64,000 bases of DNA from Petrosia ficiformis (GCA_947044365.1 OX345636.1:54973746-55037745); one strand, 5' to 3'. Shown: positions 12,001-25,610, counted from the first letter of the stretch. Numbers and translations: made by a program. Notes: generated by a model not told the origin, from the letters alone.

Positions 12001-14830
12001 TACACATCACAAGATTTTATTTAGCCCTTGTTTATGTAGGCTAGCATAGGGCGATATAGAAAATTGAGTATTGGGATTATTGCCTAAAGGTGGACTTGCG
12101 ATTATTACAATATTGCAAGCATTCATTGATACTGTATATGATAGCGAAAATAGATTCATTTTTTTTTAAAAAGCTGACACTTCGCTTTGAGAGCATACGG
12201 TTCAATATTTAAGTGTTATACGTATACATGTAGTATTTTTCAACTGCATATATAGTTTGAGTAGACAATATTTTGCCATTGTGATAATAATGTCAGACCA
12301 AAATCATGCAATATGATTGAAATAATATTGCAAAGTATGCGATACCGTAATTTTGAAGGGAGAAAATATTGGCAAATTGACATAATTATAATAGATTTTG
12401 ATGATATTTATTTTGCCGAATTGCCATGTTTAGCCTCAAGTTGAGATAATTTTGAATTGAAGATGTTTTCATAAGGGACCATCTATTGTACATCAGCAAG
12501 CTTATCTTTTCTTTGCCATCAAAGTCAGAAATCTGTAAAACATGCTTAATTCATTCTTCGCCCACATACTACCACACCCTGTAAATGAAAAGTAAATTAC
12601 CAAATATGGCAAATTTTTCTCCCTTTATGGTATTATTCCCCAACACTAATTTATGCAGAATGGATTACTTGTGTGTTTGTTAATTGTGTTCTGGAAAACT
12701 ATTATTATTGGCACTTGGAGCAAGTTACTAGCGAACTTACAATTATATTTTTCTGAAATTGTTTTACCACTATAATTACATGTAATAAATAGTAGGGCTG
12801 GAACGGATCCTGTCTTTTATTATCTGGATATCTGTTCACAGTATAGGTCAGGTACCTAGATAATTGCTCTTAAAAGCAATTTTATAAAGTATTACCTCAC
12901 CTTTTTACTGTAATCAACTGCAGTCATTGTTTATACAAGCAGCATTGGTGTTTCTACAGATTGTGCTTCACTTTACAAGCCAAAAATGCTGGTAACACAG
13001 AGCAAGACACTTATCAACCACCATTTTATTCCAAATTTGATTTCACATGTTTTCTGCGCATGCGCAAACACTAAATGGGTACCGAGATACAAAGAATCAT
13101 ATCCAGATGTTCAGTTCGCAGATTATTATCTGGATAGATGGGTATCCGTTCCAGCCCTAAATAAATAGCAGTATAATCATTATAATGCATAAACACATAT
13201 ACAACTTCATCAACTTGTTAAAACTACTGTATTTTTGTTGTCATATACATGTAGGTCTGGAGTGGACACATCCTGATATAATTGATAACTATGTAAGACA
13301 CAAGCTGCTTCAAATATACAATAATTACTATTATACGTTTGTTATAGGATACTTCTGCTAGTTATGACTTTGCTTATGATGATAGTGATCCATCTCCTGA
13401 TCCTCCTGATGACTCATCCAGTGAACCTAATAGTCATGGTACAAGTTGTGCCGGAGAAATAGCTATGGTTAAGAACAGTCAGTGTGGAGTAGGTGTAGCA
13501 TACAATAGTAAAGTGGCTAGTAAGTGTTAATTAATATTCTACTAAGCATTTCTGATCTTGTGTAATATTGTTTCATAGCTATGCTTCTGAAAGTATTTAC
13601 ATGTAGCTTTACTGGAAAGTAGCCTGTAGGTCCCAAGTGGAAACACTAAAATAAAATAGAAAGATAAAACAATCTTTATTTCTTTCATTGCTCTTTGTAC
13701 TGTTTCTAAAAGCAAAGACCCCACTAGTAGCTGATATTAATGTTTTGTAATAAAGTTATAATTCTGTCAGTAAAAAGTCACCATACAGTACAGTAACACA
13801 TGCACTGAACACATGCAGCACCAGCCAGTAATTACTGACATTACAACTGAGGTAATTACTGTTACTGTTGATGAGGACACGTACATGTAGTAATACTGTA
13901 ATTCTGTTTAGAAGATTCTTTCTTGCCATACTTTACTCTTAAAGATTCTCGTTGCTTTTACAATGTTTTTTTCCTCATTAGAGCTGCTTTCTTCTTTCCG
14001 CTAATGCATAGCGCTAGCTTGTACATGATTTATGTGTTACACCCACAGGCAGGCCACAGTAATTCAATAACTACAGGAGGTGTATATATTATAGCTGGGA
14101 CAATATATGAATATATCGATCATCGCGATAACGTGATGATATTGATACCGTCTAATGGATATTGTAATATTTTGCACATGCGCATTCAGTTTATACCCAC
14201 ATGAGCACATGACCAATTAAAAGATGGCATCGATCGTTTACAACAAGAAAAGCAAAAGCATTGTCTTGAGGCACTTCAGTTATGTGAGGCAAGAAGATTG
14301 AAAAATCAGAGAAAAACAGTAATTTGCTGTTTATGTAAGTGGGAGATCCCATGCATACTCTGGGAATATGACGAACTTGTTTTCACATCTTCAGAACCAT
14401 TATAAGGCTCAGTATCTCGAGCTAAAAAAGATACCTGAAAAGCAAGAAACTATACAATCGAATATTGCATGATCTCAGCCATTATCTACCTTAAGTCCAA
14501 GGTACAAGGAACATGTTTTGGCAGTAAGGAGATTCCTTGCAATGGATATGCAACCCATATCATCTGTTGAAGGATGTGGATTTTTAAAATTAATGCAAGC
14601 GGCAGAGCCATGGTTTACTGTTCTTTCTAGAAAGTATTTATGTACAAGAACTGCCAATAATGGTTTAATCAATTTGGTTTTTGGTTGCCAGTTTTTGCTC
14701 AATATATTGATATATTTCAACCAATATATCAATACTGTAAATTACAGTATCGTCCCAGCTCTAGTATACTTTACTTGTATATGATAAATACAAAACAAAA
14801 CCTCTCTCCTAATTCCCAAAGCACTGAGTA

Positions 14831-14880
<50 letters not shown>

Positions 14881-17800
14881 TTATACATTTCAGAGTTTTT
14901 GATTTGTTTTGAAGCATGGCCAAATTGGCACAAAAATGGTAAGTGTGTGCACCATTTGGAATGCATCTTGAGCCAATTAACAAAGGGTTAATGCTGTTAG
15001 TGACAATGTAATCATAATTAACTGCGCCACTGGCCCAAAGAGAGAACTGTGCAGTCCAAATAAGAAGCTCTTTAGGCCAATGGTGATCCATATGAGCTTA
15101 TCAAAAACACTGATACATGAACTTTAGACACTTGATTTTAAGTAATTTATCAAATTTACACAAGTTACTTCGTGTACAACAGAGTAAGACCTTTGGGTCA
15201 AAACATTCTGTTCATCATAATTAATTATCATGTTATTAAATCTCAATAAACCTCACAACTTTTAATCTACCTACACACATGTAATAACAAATACCTTTGA
15301 AATTATGTACTTCTAATTACATAACACATTCATTATTATTTATATCAGGGTCTTCTGGATTTGGTGAAAGGTGAAGTATCAACTTTCATATATTCACTAT
15401 CAGAACCTTTGAAGCCTTAGAAAACACATCCGTACATCTTATCATCATTTTAAATTCTTACTACTGTATGTTTGGTTGTTGAAAGCTTCCAAACTATCCC
15501 AGTGCTTATAACCAGTACTATTCTTTTTCATGTCAGTGTTTCCATTAGAAGCAGGCGAACAGCCACCAAAATGTTTTCTGGATCAGTCCCACTATAAGAA
15601 CCATGTGCAGTTGTGCACAAGATTAGATATTACTAGTGCACATGCATAAATATTAATGTGGGCATTATAACAAAGGGAAATCATTATAATTATATGCCTA
15701 GGATGATTAATCAATTAATTGATTTATCAATTGATATTGAAAATTCTTCTAATTATCCCGTGATATCAATTATTCCAAAATATGTACTTTTCAAGGCTGC
15801 GACAGCAAATAATGTACAATATGTAAGTGACAGAAAGCCATTTTGAGTTTCCTGTATTAATTGACTTAATTGGTCTAATTATTTCCACTGATTTTAATCC
15901 ATTATCAATTGATTTGAAGTTATTGATAATCAATTTCAGAATCTCGGCTGATTCCCAGCTTTAGAAATTATTGTATTTGAAGGTTGACATAATCCATACA
16001 TTCAAACATTTGACCTAGTCCTGATATATAATTATAATTATCTATATGCTATTATCATAGGGATGGAAGGCCATTTTCACCACTAAAAAAATATTAGAAT
16101 CATTTAATAGTATGACTAGTTATTATACAATACTATCGTGTTTCAGGTTTGAAGATTGATGTTGGTTCATCTACAGATTCACAAGAAGCTGCTGTACTAG
16201 GACATAAAAATGATTATATCATGATCTATAGTAACAGTTGGGGACCAAGTGATTTTGGATTCATAGTAGAGGGACCAGACGTTTATACAAAAACTACATT
16301 TAGCAATGCAGTAACATCAGTAAGTTTCTATTACCTTTGTTAACTATCTTATTATCTATACCACTGTGCATGTACATACTACTACCAGGAGCCCATAAGA
16401 AGATGGAGCGCCTTGCTACGTGTTTTACATTTTGTAGAAGTCTGCAGAAACAATTTCTTATAAGGCAGTTGCTTAAGTATCTGTCTAATTACTTTGAAAT
16501 GGGTGTAGGTAATTAATTATGAGACGTGAAAAATATGGCTCCTCCAAAAGCATGCTAGAATTGAAGAAAATGAAATTTAATGAGAAGTTAGCCCAAAGTT
16601 GTTACTTTTTGAAGAGCTGTGTAATTCCACAAGGGATTCTAAAAGCAGCAGCAAGTCGTTTTCGTATTAGGAGTCCAAAACGCAAGTCAGTGTTATAAGC
16701 CCATTATGAAGGCAAGTAATCTCTTCCATATGACTCTCCTTTTTCACTTCTTTAATAACAAATACCACTAAACTCTCTTCAGTCTCCCCGCTATATCTTT
16801 AATTTGAGCTACAGAAAGTGTCTTACGAACGGCCATCTTTTAAAAAATTTATTAATGTGTCAATTAATAATTATTAAAATTATTTATGACACTAGTATGT
16901 GCTGGTTCAGACACCTTCCATATAGGGAAATATCACTGCAGCTGTTTCTACGAAATGTAAAACACTACAGTATAGGCAGTTACACACTCCATCTTCTTAT
17001 GGACTCCTGCTACTACCTATGGTAACAGAAACTAGGGCATATACTTTGTCCCTGTGTATAGAATAGCGTCATTTTCATTTTTAAAGTTGTACATGTTCAG
17101 TATTCAGAGACACTTGGGGACACATAGAAATAATATTATACATACACATGTGTTAAGTCACTGTTATACGTCTCTTTCATGCAAGTGGTGAGAGCGAGTG
17201 ATTGCCTCTCTGCCCTCTTTGTGGTAATTATTATATCTCGTAGCGCCATCCCTATAATTGCTTTCCACAGGTTTGAATCTATATAATATGTTTGTGTCAC
17301 TTGCACAACTATACGTTGTATACGTAGTTATATCATGGTGCATGGGCGATCGCCATGGTAACCTTTGATGTACCGCGGGAGATCTATGCCCATAACATGC
17401 CTGTAGCCAGGGAGATTTAGTGTCTAGTCATCTAATTGTATTTTCACAGTTTTTACAGTAAACACTAATTGGTATAATACTATGGTTTCTACTTGACAAC
17501 AGTGATATCAAATGTGATTTAATTGCATACTTTTGTGTTACCATGGCCTGTTTGGAGGCAGTTATGGGCATATAACACCCTTGAGATAATTGTCTCGGGC
17601 TACGCCCTCGACCAATTATCTCGCGGGTGTTATATGCCCATAACTGCCTCCAACCAGGGCTATATCCTATACTTAAGGAAGTTGCGTCATTCCGGGGAAC
17701 TCGGTCAGTTTATGGGCATGGCGTGTAAAAGAACACAGCAAGATTCAGAAAGGATGTAAAATTGTTAATACATGTAACTGTTGTACATAGCAGAGAAATA

Positions 17801-20800
17801 GTATAAATATTATGCAAGAATCTTTTACAAGTAAGTGTGATAAGTTGTTGAGTTTCAGACATGAGGAAGCCATCATTTAGAACCTTGAAGGAATACTTCA
17901 GTCAGTTCATCAGTGATCTGAGTACTTAGACTGCAATCAGGCTTACACTTGCTTCTTCAGGGCCCAGTTTTCGAGTACGCAGAAATGTAGAGACACTAGT
18001 GCCATCAGCAATGCTTGATACATAGTCATCACAAAGCGGGATACTTTTTTTCTCAATATATCTTTTTATGTCTGTGTAGTGATTTTCCTATCCAAACAAA
18101 CATAAAAAGATTATATTAACATAAGAACACTCTCAAAATATGTTTTAAAAGCTGTGCAATATCAAATGGGTCAAAACATCTTTCTTGTTTCATAATTGGT
18201 TATAATCATACGTAATATCTAGTATTCAGTTTTAGTTAAATTCACTATAGTTCTTGTCCCTTTATACTACACATGTTAGTACAGTACTTAGCTATAATGT
18301 AGTTAAATGTATATTTTATATTACTGATGCTTTCTATACACATTAAGTAGATATCACGTGACATTGAGCCCATCACAAACAGTGTAATGCACAAGAATGC
18401 ATTAACTACATAATCCATAGTTACAAGTGAGAATGCATACACTCTAAAACTATCAAATGAAAGACAATAAATCTGTTATAACATTATTTGTAGTGTTTTA
18501 ATGTAACGCAATTGATAAAGGTTACATTAAAACACTACATAAAATTGTACTGCAAAAATGGCTGTTACATACAGTTATAACACTGATACATTTCCATCTT
18601 CTGTAGATGATACAAGGGATCGTTACAATCAAATTGTGAGTTAATTACATGTAATACTTCTTGTGCAATTCAAAATGTAGTTCAATGTGATTATCCATAA
18701 CCCAGTAGGAATAACACTAAAATGTTATTAGTATATACATAATTTGAGTAAAAATAAAAGATGTAACTAGTAAATAGACCTATGAGAATAATTGCTTTAT
18801 CTACATGTACATGTAGTAGTATTGTCATCTCTTCTCTCACACTACATTAACTTTACAGGCCCACAGTGCTGTCCTGATGATTGCTTTCCCATTGTTATAT
18901 TATGCTTGTGTAATGCATGTATATTGTATACATAGTTAAGGAAGTTGAGCCATTCAATTAAATAAACACATGCTCAAGCTCAGACTACAGATTAACAGGA
19001 ATAAATCAGCTTATGGAAACTGCTATTATAGCTGAAATACATTATATAAGAATCATTAAAAAGTTAGTATAACATGGGTTTCAGACACGAGAATGATTAT
19101 TGGTCATCAGAAAGCAGAAATACATTATCTTTTTTTATTGTTTGGATCAACATACATGTACTTCAGCTCACTGATACAATACCAATACAGTATAAGTTAC
19201 CCTTATGACATTACACTACATACCTATTACATATCACAGCCCAATTTTGAGGTCATCAGGAATGTGAACAGACTTTACATGTATATCAAAATGTGTTCAT
19301 GTTGAAAATGTTTGTGATGATTGTTGTGAGTCAGCTATGACCATTTCATTGTATATAATTTATTAACCCAATAGTGATAAGATCTTCTACAGAGCATCAT
19401 AAGAATGATAATCTGTTATTGTACATACATGTATGTATAATAATAATAATTATATGAATATATATAATTGTAATTGTAATTATAGTTATTATTATTGTAA
19501 TTATTATAATCATAATAAATACAATGTTTTATATTTTTACATGAAAAGCAATGATTCAAAAATATCCCAAACAAAATGTCTCGATGTGGCTTAGTAAGCT
19601 ATACCTCCTAACCAGTGCCCTCCACAGAAATATAAATGCCAGGGTGCTACCAGATGGAAAGCAGATTTAAATTGATAAATGTACAGATGTATGTAATGAA
19701 TGATTATGCCACAAATACTTACACAATATGTAACTTAAAGCAATAGAACAATCATCCTCATATCATAGACTGTCATACATCTAAACGCTTGTAATCCACG
19801 TTAATACACACACGTGGTCAATGAACACGCCCAGCAGGAGTAATCAACAATGTTTTTAAATAAATAATTTTTAATTTTATGATTTTTAAAGCAGGGCGCT
19901 TGGAAAAATAGCGGGGTCCAGTTCCCTGCTTCCCTGCTTTGTGGAGAGCACTGCTCCTAACATTTGTGATGTAAGTCCTAGAGAACATTCTTAGTTTCAT
20001 TTTATGTGTATGTCTAAGTTCAAAAGATAATTTAAAGTTTTGCAAAAACTGTGCATGAGATTTCCCAGCAAGAAACTAATTGTGGGTGTCATCCTTTAAT
20101 GTTTAAACTCTAAAGTTAACCTCTACCCATGCTGCAGAACCATTTATTGTGCATTTTCCATGTAATGTTTTTTTTTTCATTTCACAGACAACTATTGATC
20201 TTAATGGTGGGTGTACTGATGGATTTACTGGTACAAGTGCTTCTACACCTCTGGTCTCTGCTGTAATTGCTTTGACCCTTGAAGCGAAGTAAGAATTTAT
20301 ACATATCAAGCATTAATATGAGGTCAATTACAGTTCAGTGTAATTTGGGTGCGCTTGAACGAGTCCCAAACTAATTGGGTAAATATAAATTTTGCACAGT
20401 TTATAATTGCCCCTCCCCCTATGAGAGGGTTACTGTAAATGGTTTGGAAAAATGTCTTTGTGTATGTATGTGTGACCCCGCTGTACCTCAAGAACTGGAC
20501 ACTCCTGGACTTCCATACTTGGCATGTATACACACCTCCAAATTGGCAAGAACGAGCACTCAATAATATTTTCTCTACCATACTAGAACCTATCAAAAAG
20601 AGTAAGAAATCTGCTAGGCGTGGCTTCTTTCAGTCTTCCAGACTCTTCCTGCACCTAACGAGGTTCGAAACTTCGAAAGTTATAAAGCTGACAAAAATTT
20701 ATCATGAAACACCCCACCCATAATTGATATGTACATGTAGCTGCTTTGACTTTGTACTGTTGTTGCCAATCTTTGGTGTTGCTTGAGAAATAATGATTTC

Positions 20801-23800
20801 TTTTCCAAATAGCACATTGCCACCATCTTTTGTTGTGACAAAGCGTGACTGTATTAATTTTGATTAGCCCTGCCTGGATTCCTACAGGAGCCACAGTTTT
20901 GTGATGTGAGTTTCCAGATGATCCTGTCTTGTAACGAGGTCATTGGCCCCGCGAGACTATATTGGTCTGTAAAGCACATGCATTATAAATTCTAATTAAA
21001 CAAACAAAAGTAAATTTAGAATTAACTCAGAGAAAGGGCAACTTATCAGCAACAGTTTGGGGTTAACTAGCGGTTCGTAGCTTGCTCACATGTAGAGTTA
21101 CAGGGAAAATAACTGACTCACATCAGTGGCGGATCTAGGTGGGTGAGTACAGCTGCACCACCTTTTCGATTTCCGCTTTGATGATTATTATTCATTATTA
21201 TTACAAGTTATACCCACATTTATGCAATGTGTTATCATAAGTTAGTATATACATACAACATGTGGTTTAATTATTATAATGGCTAAGCATCACTGAAGCT
21301 AGCACTAGGAACGTATCTCAGGTCAACAATCAGTCAAGAGAGGCTGAAAGGGTTGCTTCTTATGAATGTTCACTATGCGATGACGTTAGACATTTCAAAA
21401 ATAGTTGTTGATTCCTTTGCCAGAAAACATTCTCGTTGGATGATGTTGACAAACATTCTTCAGACTAGTCTCTGTAACGTGATGATCACACTGTGCAAGC
21501 GCTAGCGTAAAGTAATTAGTTAATTGATCGCCACACCCCTCATCAAATTATTTTTAAAAATTTCGCGTGCGGATCCGCACCTGTACAAGAGTAGGCTTTC
21601 TATTGAAGCTAAAAGATTTCTGGTAAGTTGATGTTCCAGTGGTGAGTTTGCAGTACTAGAGGAGAGCGAGGTACATCCTCGCTCTCCTCTTATTGTTGCA
21701 AGGAATACACAACCCCTACCTTTAGGTATCACACATTGCTTTTGTGTTCATCTTACAAAACTATAGCGACCAATTTAATAGTTTCACTAATTGACGCTAT
21801 TCGTGTTGATATTGTAATTATAATTATAATATATGCGTGGTAATAAAACATCTTAATAGTGTTCTTTCAACCAGTTGAGTTAGTGATTAGATGTTTTTGA
21901 GTGTTTTAAAAAGAATAACATTCACCCATGACAAGAGTCAAAACCACTATAGTGGCTTTTCCTTGATAAAGGGTTAACTCGTATACGGTCAGTGTCTGTT
22001 GTTAAGTTATACACTTAAATATTTGCCAAAAGTAATTAATTCTTGTTAGAGCTAATGTTTACATTCCTACTAAAAGGTTGTTAGGAGTAAGTTAGTCTCA
22101 TGTAGCCTGCCTCTCTCAATTTATGGAAGCTGGTAGGGTCTGGAAGATCTGTGTTGAAGCAGATGTCTAGTGCTTCACTGGATATTCAGTGATTTCACTT
22201 AACATGAGAGGCGCTGACTACGCGATACTATTCCATAGCTGGTAGACAAAGATGCAAAACATGTATTTCTGCTATCTGAGACTAGGAGTAAGTATGTTAT
22301 AAGCAAGAAAGACTGAAGACTAGTGTGACTGAACATAATAGATTGAAAGATTACCATTAATAAGTATTTAATCATCATACCTTGGTTATAAGCCTGTAAT
22401 GAATAGTGTTTCTAGTATTTGAATATTAATTTTGTTTATTTAATGAATGAATATTTGCCATATTTTTATTATAGATTAGCTTACCAGTTTCGTGTAAGTA
22501 ACTACATGTACTATTAGTATTTATTGCTTTTACTGTCTGTTTTCTACTTTACAACATTTAAAACATAGCAAAAAAGACATCTCTACTGCAATTTCATTAA
22601 TGATTATATATTAGCTCACCATTTTGAACGACTTCTCTGCTGTCATTTTGTTAATTATAATATCAGCTGTTTCTTTACATGTGCAAACATTAAATGAAAT
22701 ATCCCCTTCTGCAAAAATATATTCAAATATTAAATGAGCGAATAATTATTCAAATTATTGTAACCACCAGTATGCATATATTTACGGAAGGTAGTAATAG
22801 CACATAAATACATAGCAACTAGTGTCAGAGGGGTATGCTCCCTCAGGAAGCCTCTGAGATTGATTTTGATAGTCAAATGGCTTCCAAATTCTGTAGGAGA
22901 GAGGAATCACAGTGACTTTGTGTGTGGTAGGAATCTAAATTTATCCTTTTGCTAAAATAGTGGATAGTATTGTTAACTCTGAATGCATGTACATGTATAA
23001 TTGAAATATATAGTATATATAAGTTTGTTTCTATAGTTCAGATCTCACATGGAGAGATATTCAGTATTTAATAGTGTATACATCAGATACTACAAAACTG
23101 AAAGGAGGAGAATGGATAACTAATGGAGCAGGTCTTAACGTGAGTTCTCAATTTGGATTTGGAGCTATTGATGCAGAAGCCATGGTGACTAGAGCTAAAA
23201 ACTGGATTAATGTTCCTACTCAGCAGTATCATAGAAGGGATGCTAATCATGCTATAAGTACTGGGTTGAGTTTACATGTAATTGATAAAATACAGTGGAA
23301 AATATAAGTGAATGTTGTTTGTTAAATAATGATAACGTGTGACCCAATTTTTGAAATGGGACACTTTCCTGAAAAATAATTTTTAACATTACGCCATTTT
23401 ATACAGGAAATCATTCAAATTTGGTATCTAAGCCAATTTTCTTGGTATTCCAACCAGGGGCAGGTCTAGACATTTTGTAAGGTAGGGCAAACCCGGCACG
23501 CAAAGTGCACTGGGAAAATGTTTTGCCTCATTAATTATTCACAAATGGTGTGGTAACTTAATTTAGGCCTACCGCGCTATGTGCAATAATAATATAGATT
23601 ATCTTCTGCATCCAAATTTTAGTCGCAAAATTATGTTTGGTAAACTGATTGACCAGTTGTTATAATTGTGTAAACTAACTCCACCCTCATGTCATTTATG
23701 TAAACAACTAACAGAAATTTATTTTTTATAATTTTCAAATAAATTTTCATACAAATAAAAACTTAGGGGGGGGGAGGCAATTGCCCTCCCTGCCCCCCCC

Positions 23801-25610
23801 CCCCCTGTAGACCTACCTCTGATTCCAACAGGATATTCTGTAATGAACAGTGCATTCCTCCTTAAAGCTTTCTGGTCTTTTTCTAGTTGTTTCGTCTTGG
23901 CATTTTGTATAATAAAAACGATATATAGAGAATAAAGTATCCCTATGATTGCTTTGTGATGTCCAGCATTAAGTAATGGCATGGCCGTCTTTATCCTGCC
24001 CTGAAACACAACAGCCTATTATAGTTATTATTTTGATTATCTACTCTCCTTACGTTTTAAAGGATCTTGTAGAACTTTAGGAATATATTTCTAGTAGAAT
24101 AGCTAGCTATTAGTTCCAGTTTCTACATAAGCTACAAGCAGCTTTCTTTCTTCCTGCTGGTCTGTAGAGCTCAAGCGCGCATTCTGATATGTGCCACACC
24201 CATTAATTGAACAAGACCCCGGAATGACGTAACTTCCTTAGCTAAATAGTATAAACATCTGGTTTATATATATAGTTGAAACCACAGACAAGTCTGAGAC
24301 ATCCTAATTTTCATGTAGTATTATTGTGGGTCACTTCCTAATAATATTGATTTACCAATTATTTTAAATATAGTAAACACTTATGTACCTATTTGTCGGG
24401 ATTGATACTATTTAACATCCGTCTTTCTTTGCCTTTGTGATTTCATATTGCCTTACAACTATCCTTTAGCAGACATAAGTGAAGGATTGTAGTTATTGTT
24501 AATTAACTAAAACAATTTCAGTCTTACTAAAGGCTTTAGGTTTAGTTAACTACTAAAACTAAAACCATTTTAGTTAGATGTAGTTATTGCAGTGGACTTG
24601 TAATTTAGTTATAGTTTAGTTAACTGAAAGCCAAAATGCCTTACTAAAAGGGGTTTTAGACTTTTAGTTATAGTTATAGTTAACTAAAACAACACTAATT
24701 TGTGTGTACTGAAAATCTTTTAATCACCTGCGAATTACGTGTTTGATTCTTCCTTCACTTCAGATCTGCATATATCAATTCTGATTATAGTACTACACTA
24801 GGTGTTGTTTCAGATAATGTTGTGTCTCTTGAGCACATTGTACTGACACTAACTCTTACTATAAACAACTATAGTACAGAATATAATTCTGATAGCTTTT
24901 ATTATGGCCAGAGAAGTGCAGATAATTTAGCTTTCAAGGACATTGAGGAAGTTTCCAAAGAAAATACAAATCGTAATACTATTTATGACTGGCTTGGCGA
25001 TGATCATCCCAAAAGAGGTGATATAAAAGTTGAGCTAGTATCTCCAAGTGGAACAAAATCTACTCTTCTTCCTTATCGTAAATATGATTTCATTAATGCT
25101 GAGGGTTATTATAATTGGCCTTTCATGTCTCTTCATTATTGGGGTGAAAATCCCATTGGAACATGGACAATAAATGTATACTTTAAGTCTCATTCTGGGT
25201 ATGTTTCAGTTCGTGTAAATTCATTGAAATTATATGGGACAAATGCAATTCCTGAAGCTGTCAGTCGTATTCCCGACAATTGTGATAATGCTTGTGCATA
25301 CAAGTGTGCTGGAGCTGGACCACAATACTGTGATTCCTGTAGACAGTTACGAAATGCTACTACACTGGAATGTCTCGAGTCTTGTCCTGTTAACTTCACT
25401 CAGTATAATGGTTACTGTATCACAGACTCCTCCTCTGATGATAAGGGATCATCAAGTTATATATTGCCTGTAGCTGTAATCAGTGGAGTTATCTTTCTTA
25501 TAATCTGTATTGTTGTCTTTGTCATAATTTTCATTGTGGCACGTAAACTGATCAAACAGAAGCAAACAACCTGCAACTACAGTATAGTTCCTCTTCTTGT
25601 TGATGAATAG
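9047..25610 (+). CDS. Proprotein convertase copy A (kexin/furin-like, S8B), membrane-anchored, exon 8 truncated
   Basis: Exons: 9047-9211 (signal peptide and propeptide start), 10653-10751, 11235-11327, 11397-11505, 13255-13292, 13348-13519, 16147-16319, 18541-18635 (partial), 20188-20288, 23037-23264 and 24764-25610. The propeptide ends at RKRVKK. Catalytic Asp is in VVDDG, His in NSHGT and Ser in GTSAS. A P domain follows (GYYNWPF, HYWGEN), then a Cys-rich furin-like segment, a transmembrane helix (about 25458-25540) and a short tail. The family cleaves secretory precursors after basic residues in the late secretory pathway. Exon sizes and phases match copies C and G, except exon 8. There about 155 bases carrying the oxyanion Asn (WASGNG in copy B) are missing, and a hairpin lies at the break. 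It is therefore either a pseudogene, an inactive paralogue, or an assembly gap. The start was chosen for the signal peptide and alignment to copy G. Confidence 0.8.
12343..12632. mobile_element. Short inverted-repeat element (MITE), intron 4 of copy A
   Basis: Left end TACCGTAATTTTGAAGGGAG is mirrored at the right end by CTCCCTTTATGGTA. The imperfect terminal repeats reach about 35 bases and include a TTTGCCA-type core. TA at both borders suggests a mariner-like target, but this is not proven. No coding capacity. Confidence 0.65.
12793..13159. mobile_element. Non-autonomous hAT-like element with target duplication
   Basis: Begins TAGGGCTGGAACGGATCC and ends with ATCCGTTCCAGCCCTA. The direct repeat AATAAATAG is at 12784-12792 and again at 13160-13168 (8-9 bp). 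Termini and duplication size fit hAT elements. The internal open frame at 12986-13168 runs through the right end and is not a gene. Confidence 0.75.
14090..14763 (+). mobile_element. hAT transposon remnant with decayed transposase
   Basis: Ends are TATAGCTGGGACAATA and, reversed, TAGAGCTGGGACGATA. Flanks GTATATAT and GTATACTT look like a diverged 8-bp duplication. Inside, the + strand encodes broken pieces of a BED/hAT transposase: a zinc-finger tail-like piece ([10 protein letters not shown], from 14368) and a block near 14518-14640 with [11 protein letters not shown] and [11 protein letters not shown], the conserved hAT motif. A stop codon separates the pieces, so it is inactive. Confidence 0.75.
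14831..14876. repeat. (TA)n microsatellite
   Basis: Uninterrupted alternating TA tract of about 45 bases in intron 6 of convertase A. It is the source of spurious Ile-Tyr repeat frames on the minus strand. Confidence 0.95.
16386..17009. mobile_element. Non-autonomous DNA transposon, CAGGAGTCCAT family, copy 1
   Basis: Left end CAGGAGCCCATAAGAAGATG and right end (reversed) CAGGAGTCCATAAGAAGATG continue as imperfect inverted repeats for over 60 bases. Flanked by direct repeats CTACTAC at 16379-16385 and 17010-17016. Same terminal word and same 7-bp duplication length as the element at 61599-62394. Lies in intron 7 of convertase A, just after the exon with SNSWGP. No clear transposase. Confidence 0.8.
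17232..17760 (-). mobile_element. Copy of the CCCTATGATTGCTTT inverted-repeat family, reverse orientation, with nested hairpin
   Basis: CATCCCTATAATTGCTTTCC (17249 region) and GTATACGTAGTTAT correspond, inverted, to the right end of the full copy at 42509-42888. AAGGAAGTTGCGTCATTCCG with GGTCAGTTTATGGGC at 17677-17722 matches its middle part. The hairpin at 17552-17653 interrupts it. Boundaries are approximate. Confidence 0.5.
17552..17653. repeat. 102-bp hairpin with 29-bp perfect arms
   Basis: 17552-17580 is the exact reverse complement of 17625-17653. Shorter inner arms (GAGATAATTG / CAATTATCTC) leave a small GC-rich loop. It could be a miniature foldback element inside the larger repeat. 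Confidence 0.9.
18489..18539. repeat. Hairpin at the truncation point of exon 8 of copy A
   Basis: Perfect 19-bp arms 18489-18507 and 18521-18539 with a 13-bp loop. It ends one base before the first base homologous to convertase exon 8 (18541), exactly where the missing 5' part of that exon should be. It may be a trace of an insertion or deletion event. Confidence 0.9.
21124..21583. mobile_element. Possible hAT-like element in intron 9 of copy A
   Basis: Begins CAGTGGCGGATCTAGG and ends GCGTGCGGATCCGCACCTG. The terminal repeats are short and imperfect, and no target duplication could be confirmed. It contains no open frame of note. Confidence 0.35.
23454..23821 (+). repeat. Interspersed inverted-terminal repeat, copy 1 (intron 10 of copy A)
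   Basis: Starts CCAGGGGCAGGTCTAGAC and ends with poly-G/poly-C blocks and GTAGACCTACCTCTG. The core (GGTGGAGTTAGTTTA on the reverse strand, GGCAATTGCC) recurs inverted at 37571-37895 in an intron of copy C. Likely a non-autonomous DNA transposon. Confidence 0.65.
23938..24242 (+). mobile_element. Copy of the CCCTATGATTGCTTT inverted-repeat family, right end missing
   Basis: Left end ATCCCTATGATTGCTTTGTG is followed by the conserved interior (AACACAACAGCCTATTATAG, CTTGTAGAACTTTAGG, AAGCTACAAGCAGC) shared with 38601-38975 and 42509-42888. The right inverted end is not present. Confidence 0.7.
24484..24700. repeat. Degenerate TTAGTTATAGTTAACTAAAAC tract
   Basis: Many imperfect repetitions of TAGTTA and its complement form a self-complementary low-complexity block just before exon 11 of copy A. 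A shorter similar block occurs at about 30405-30515 in pseudogene B. Confidence 0.7.

Noticed and set aside
14742..15091. Two overlapping minus-strand frames with Ile-Tyr repeats
   Set aside because: They translate a (TA)n microsatellite.
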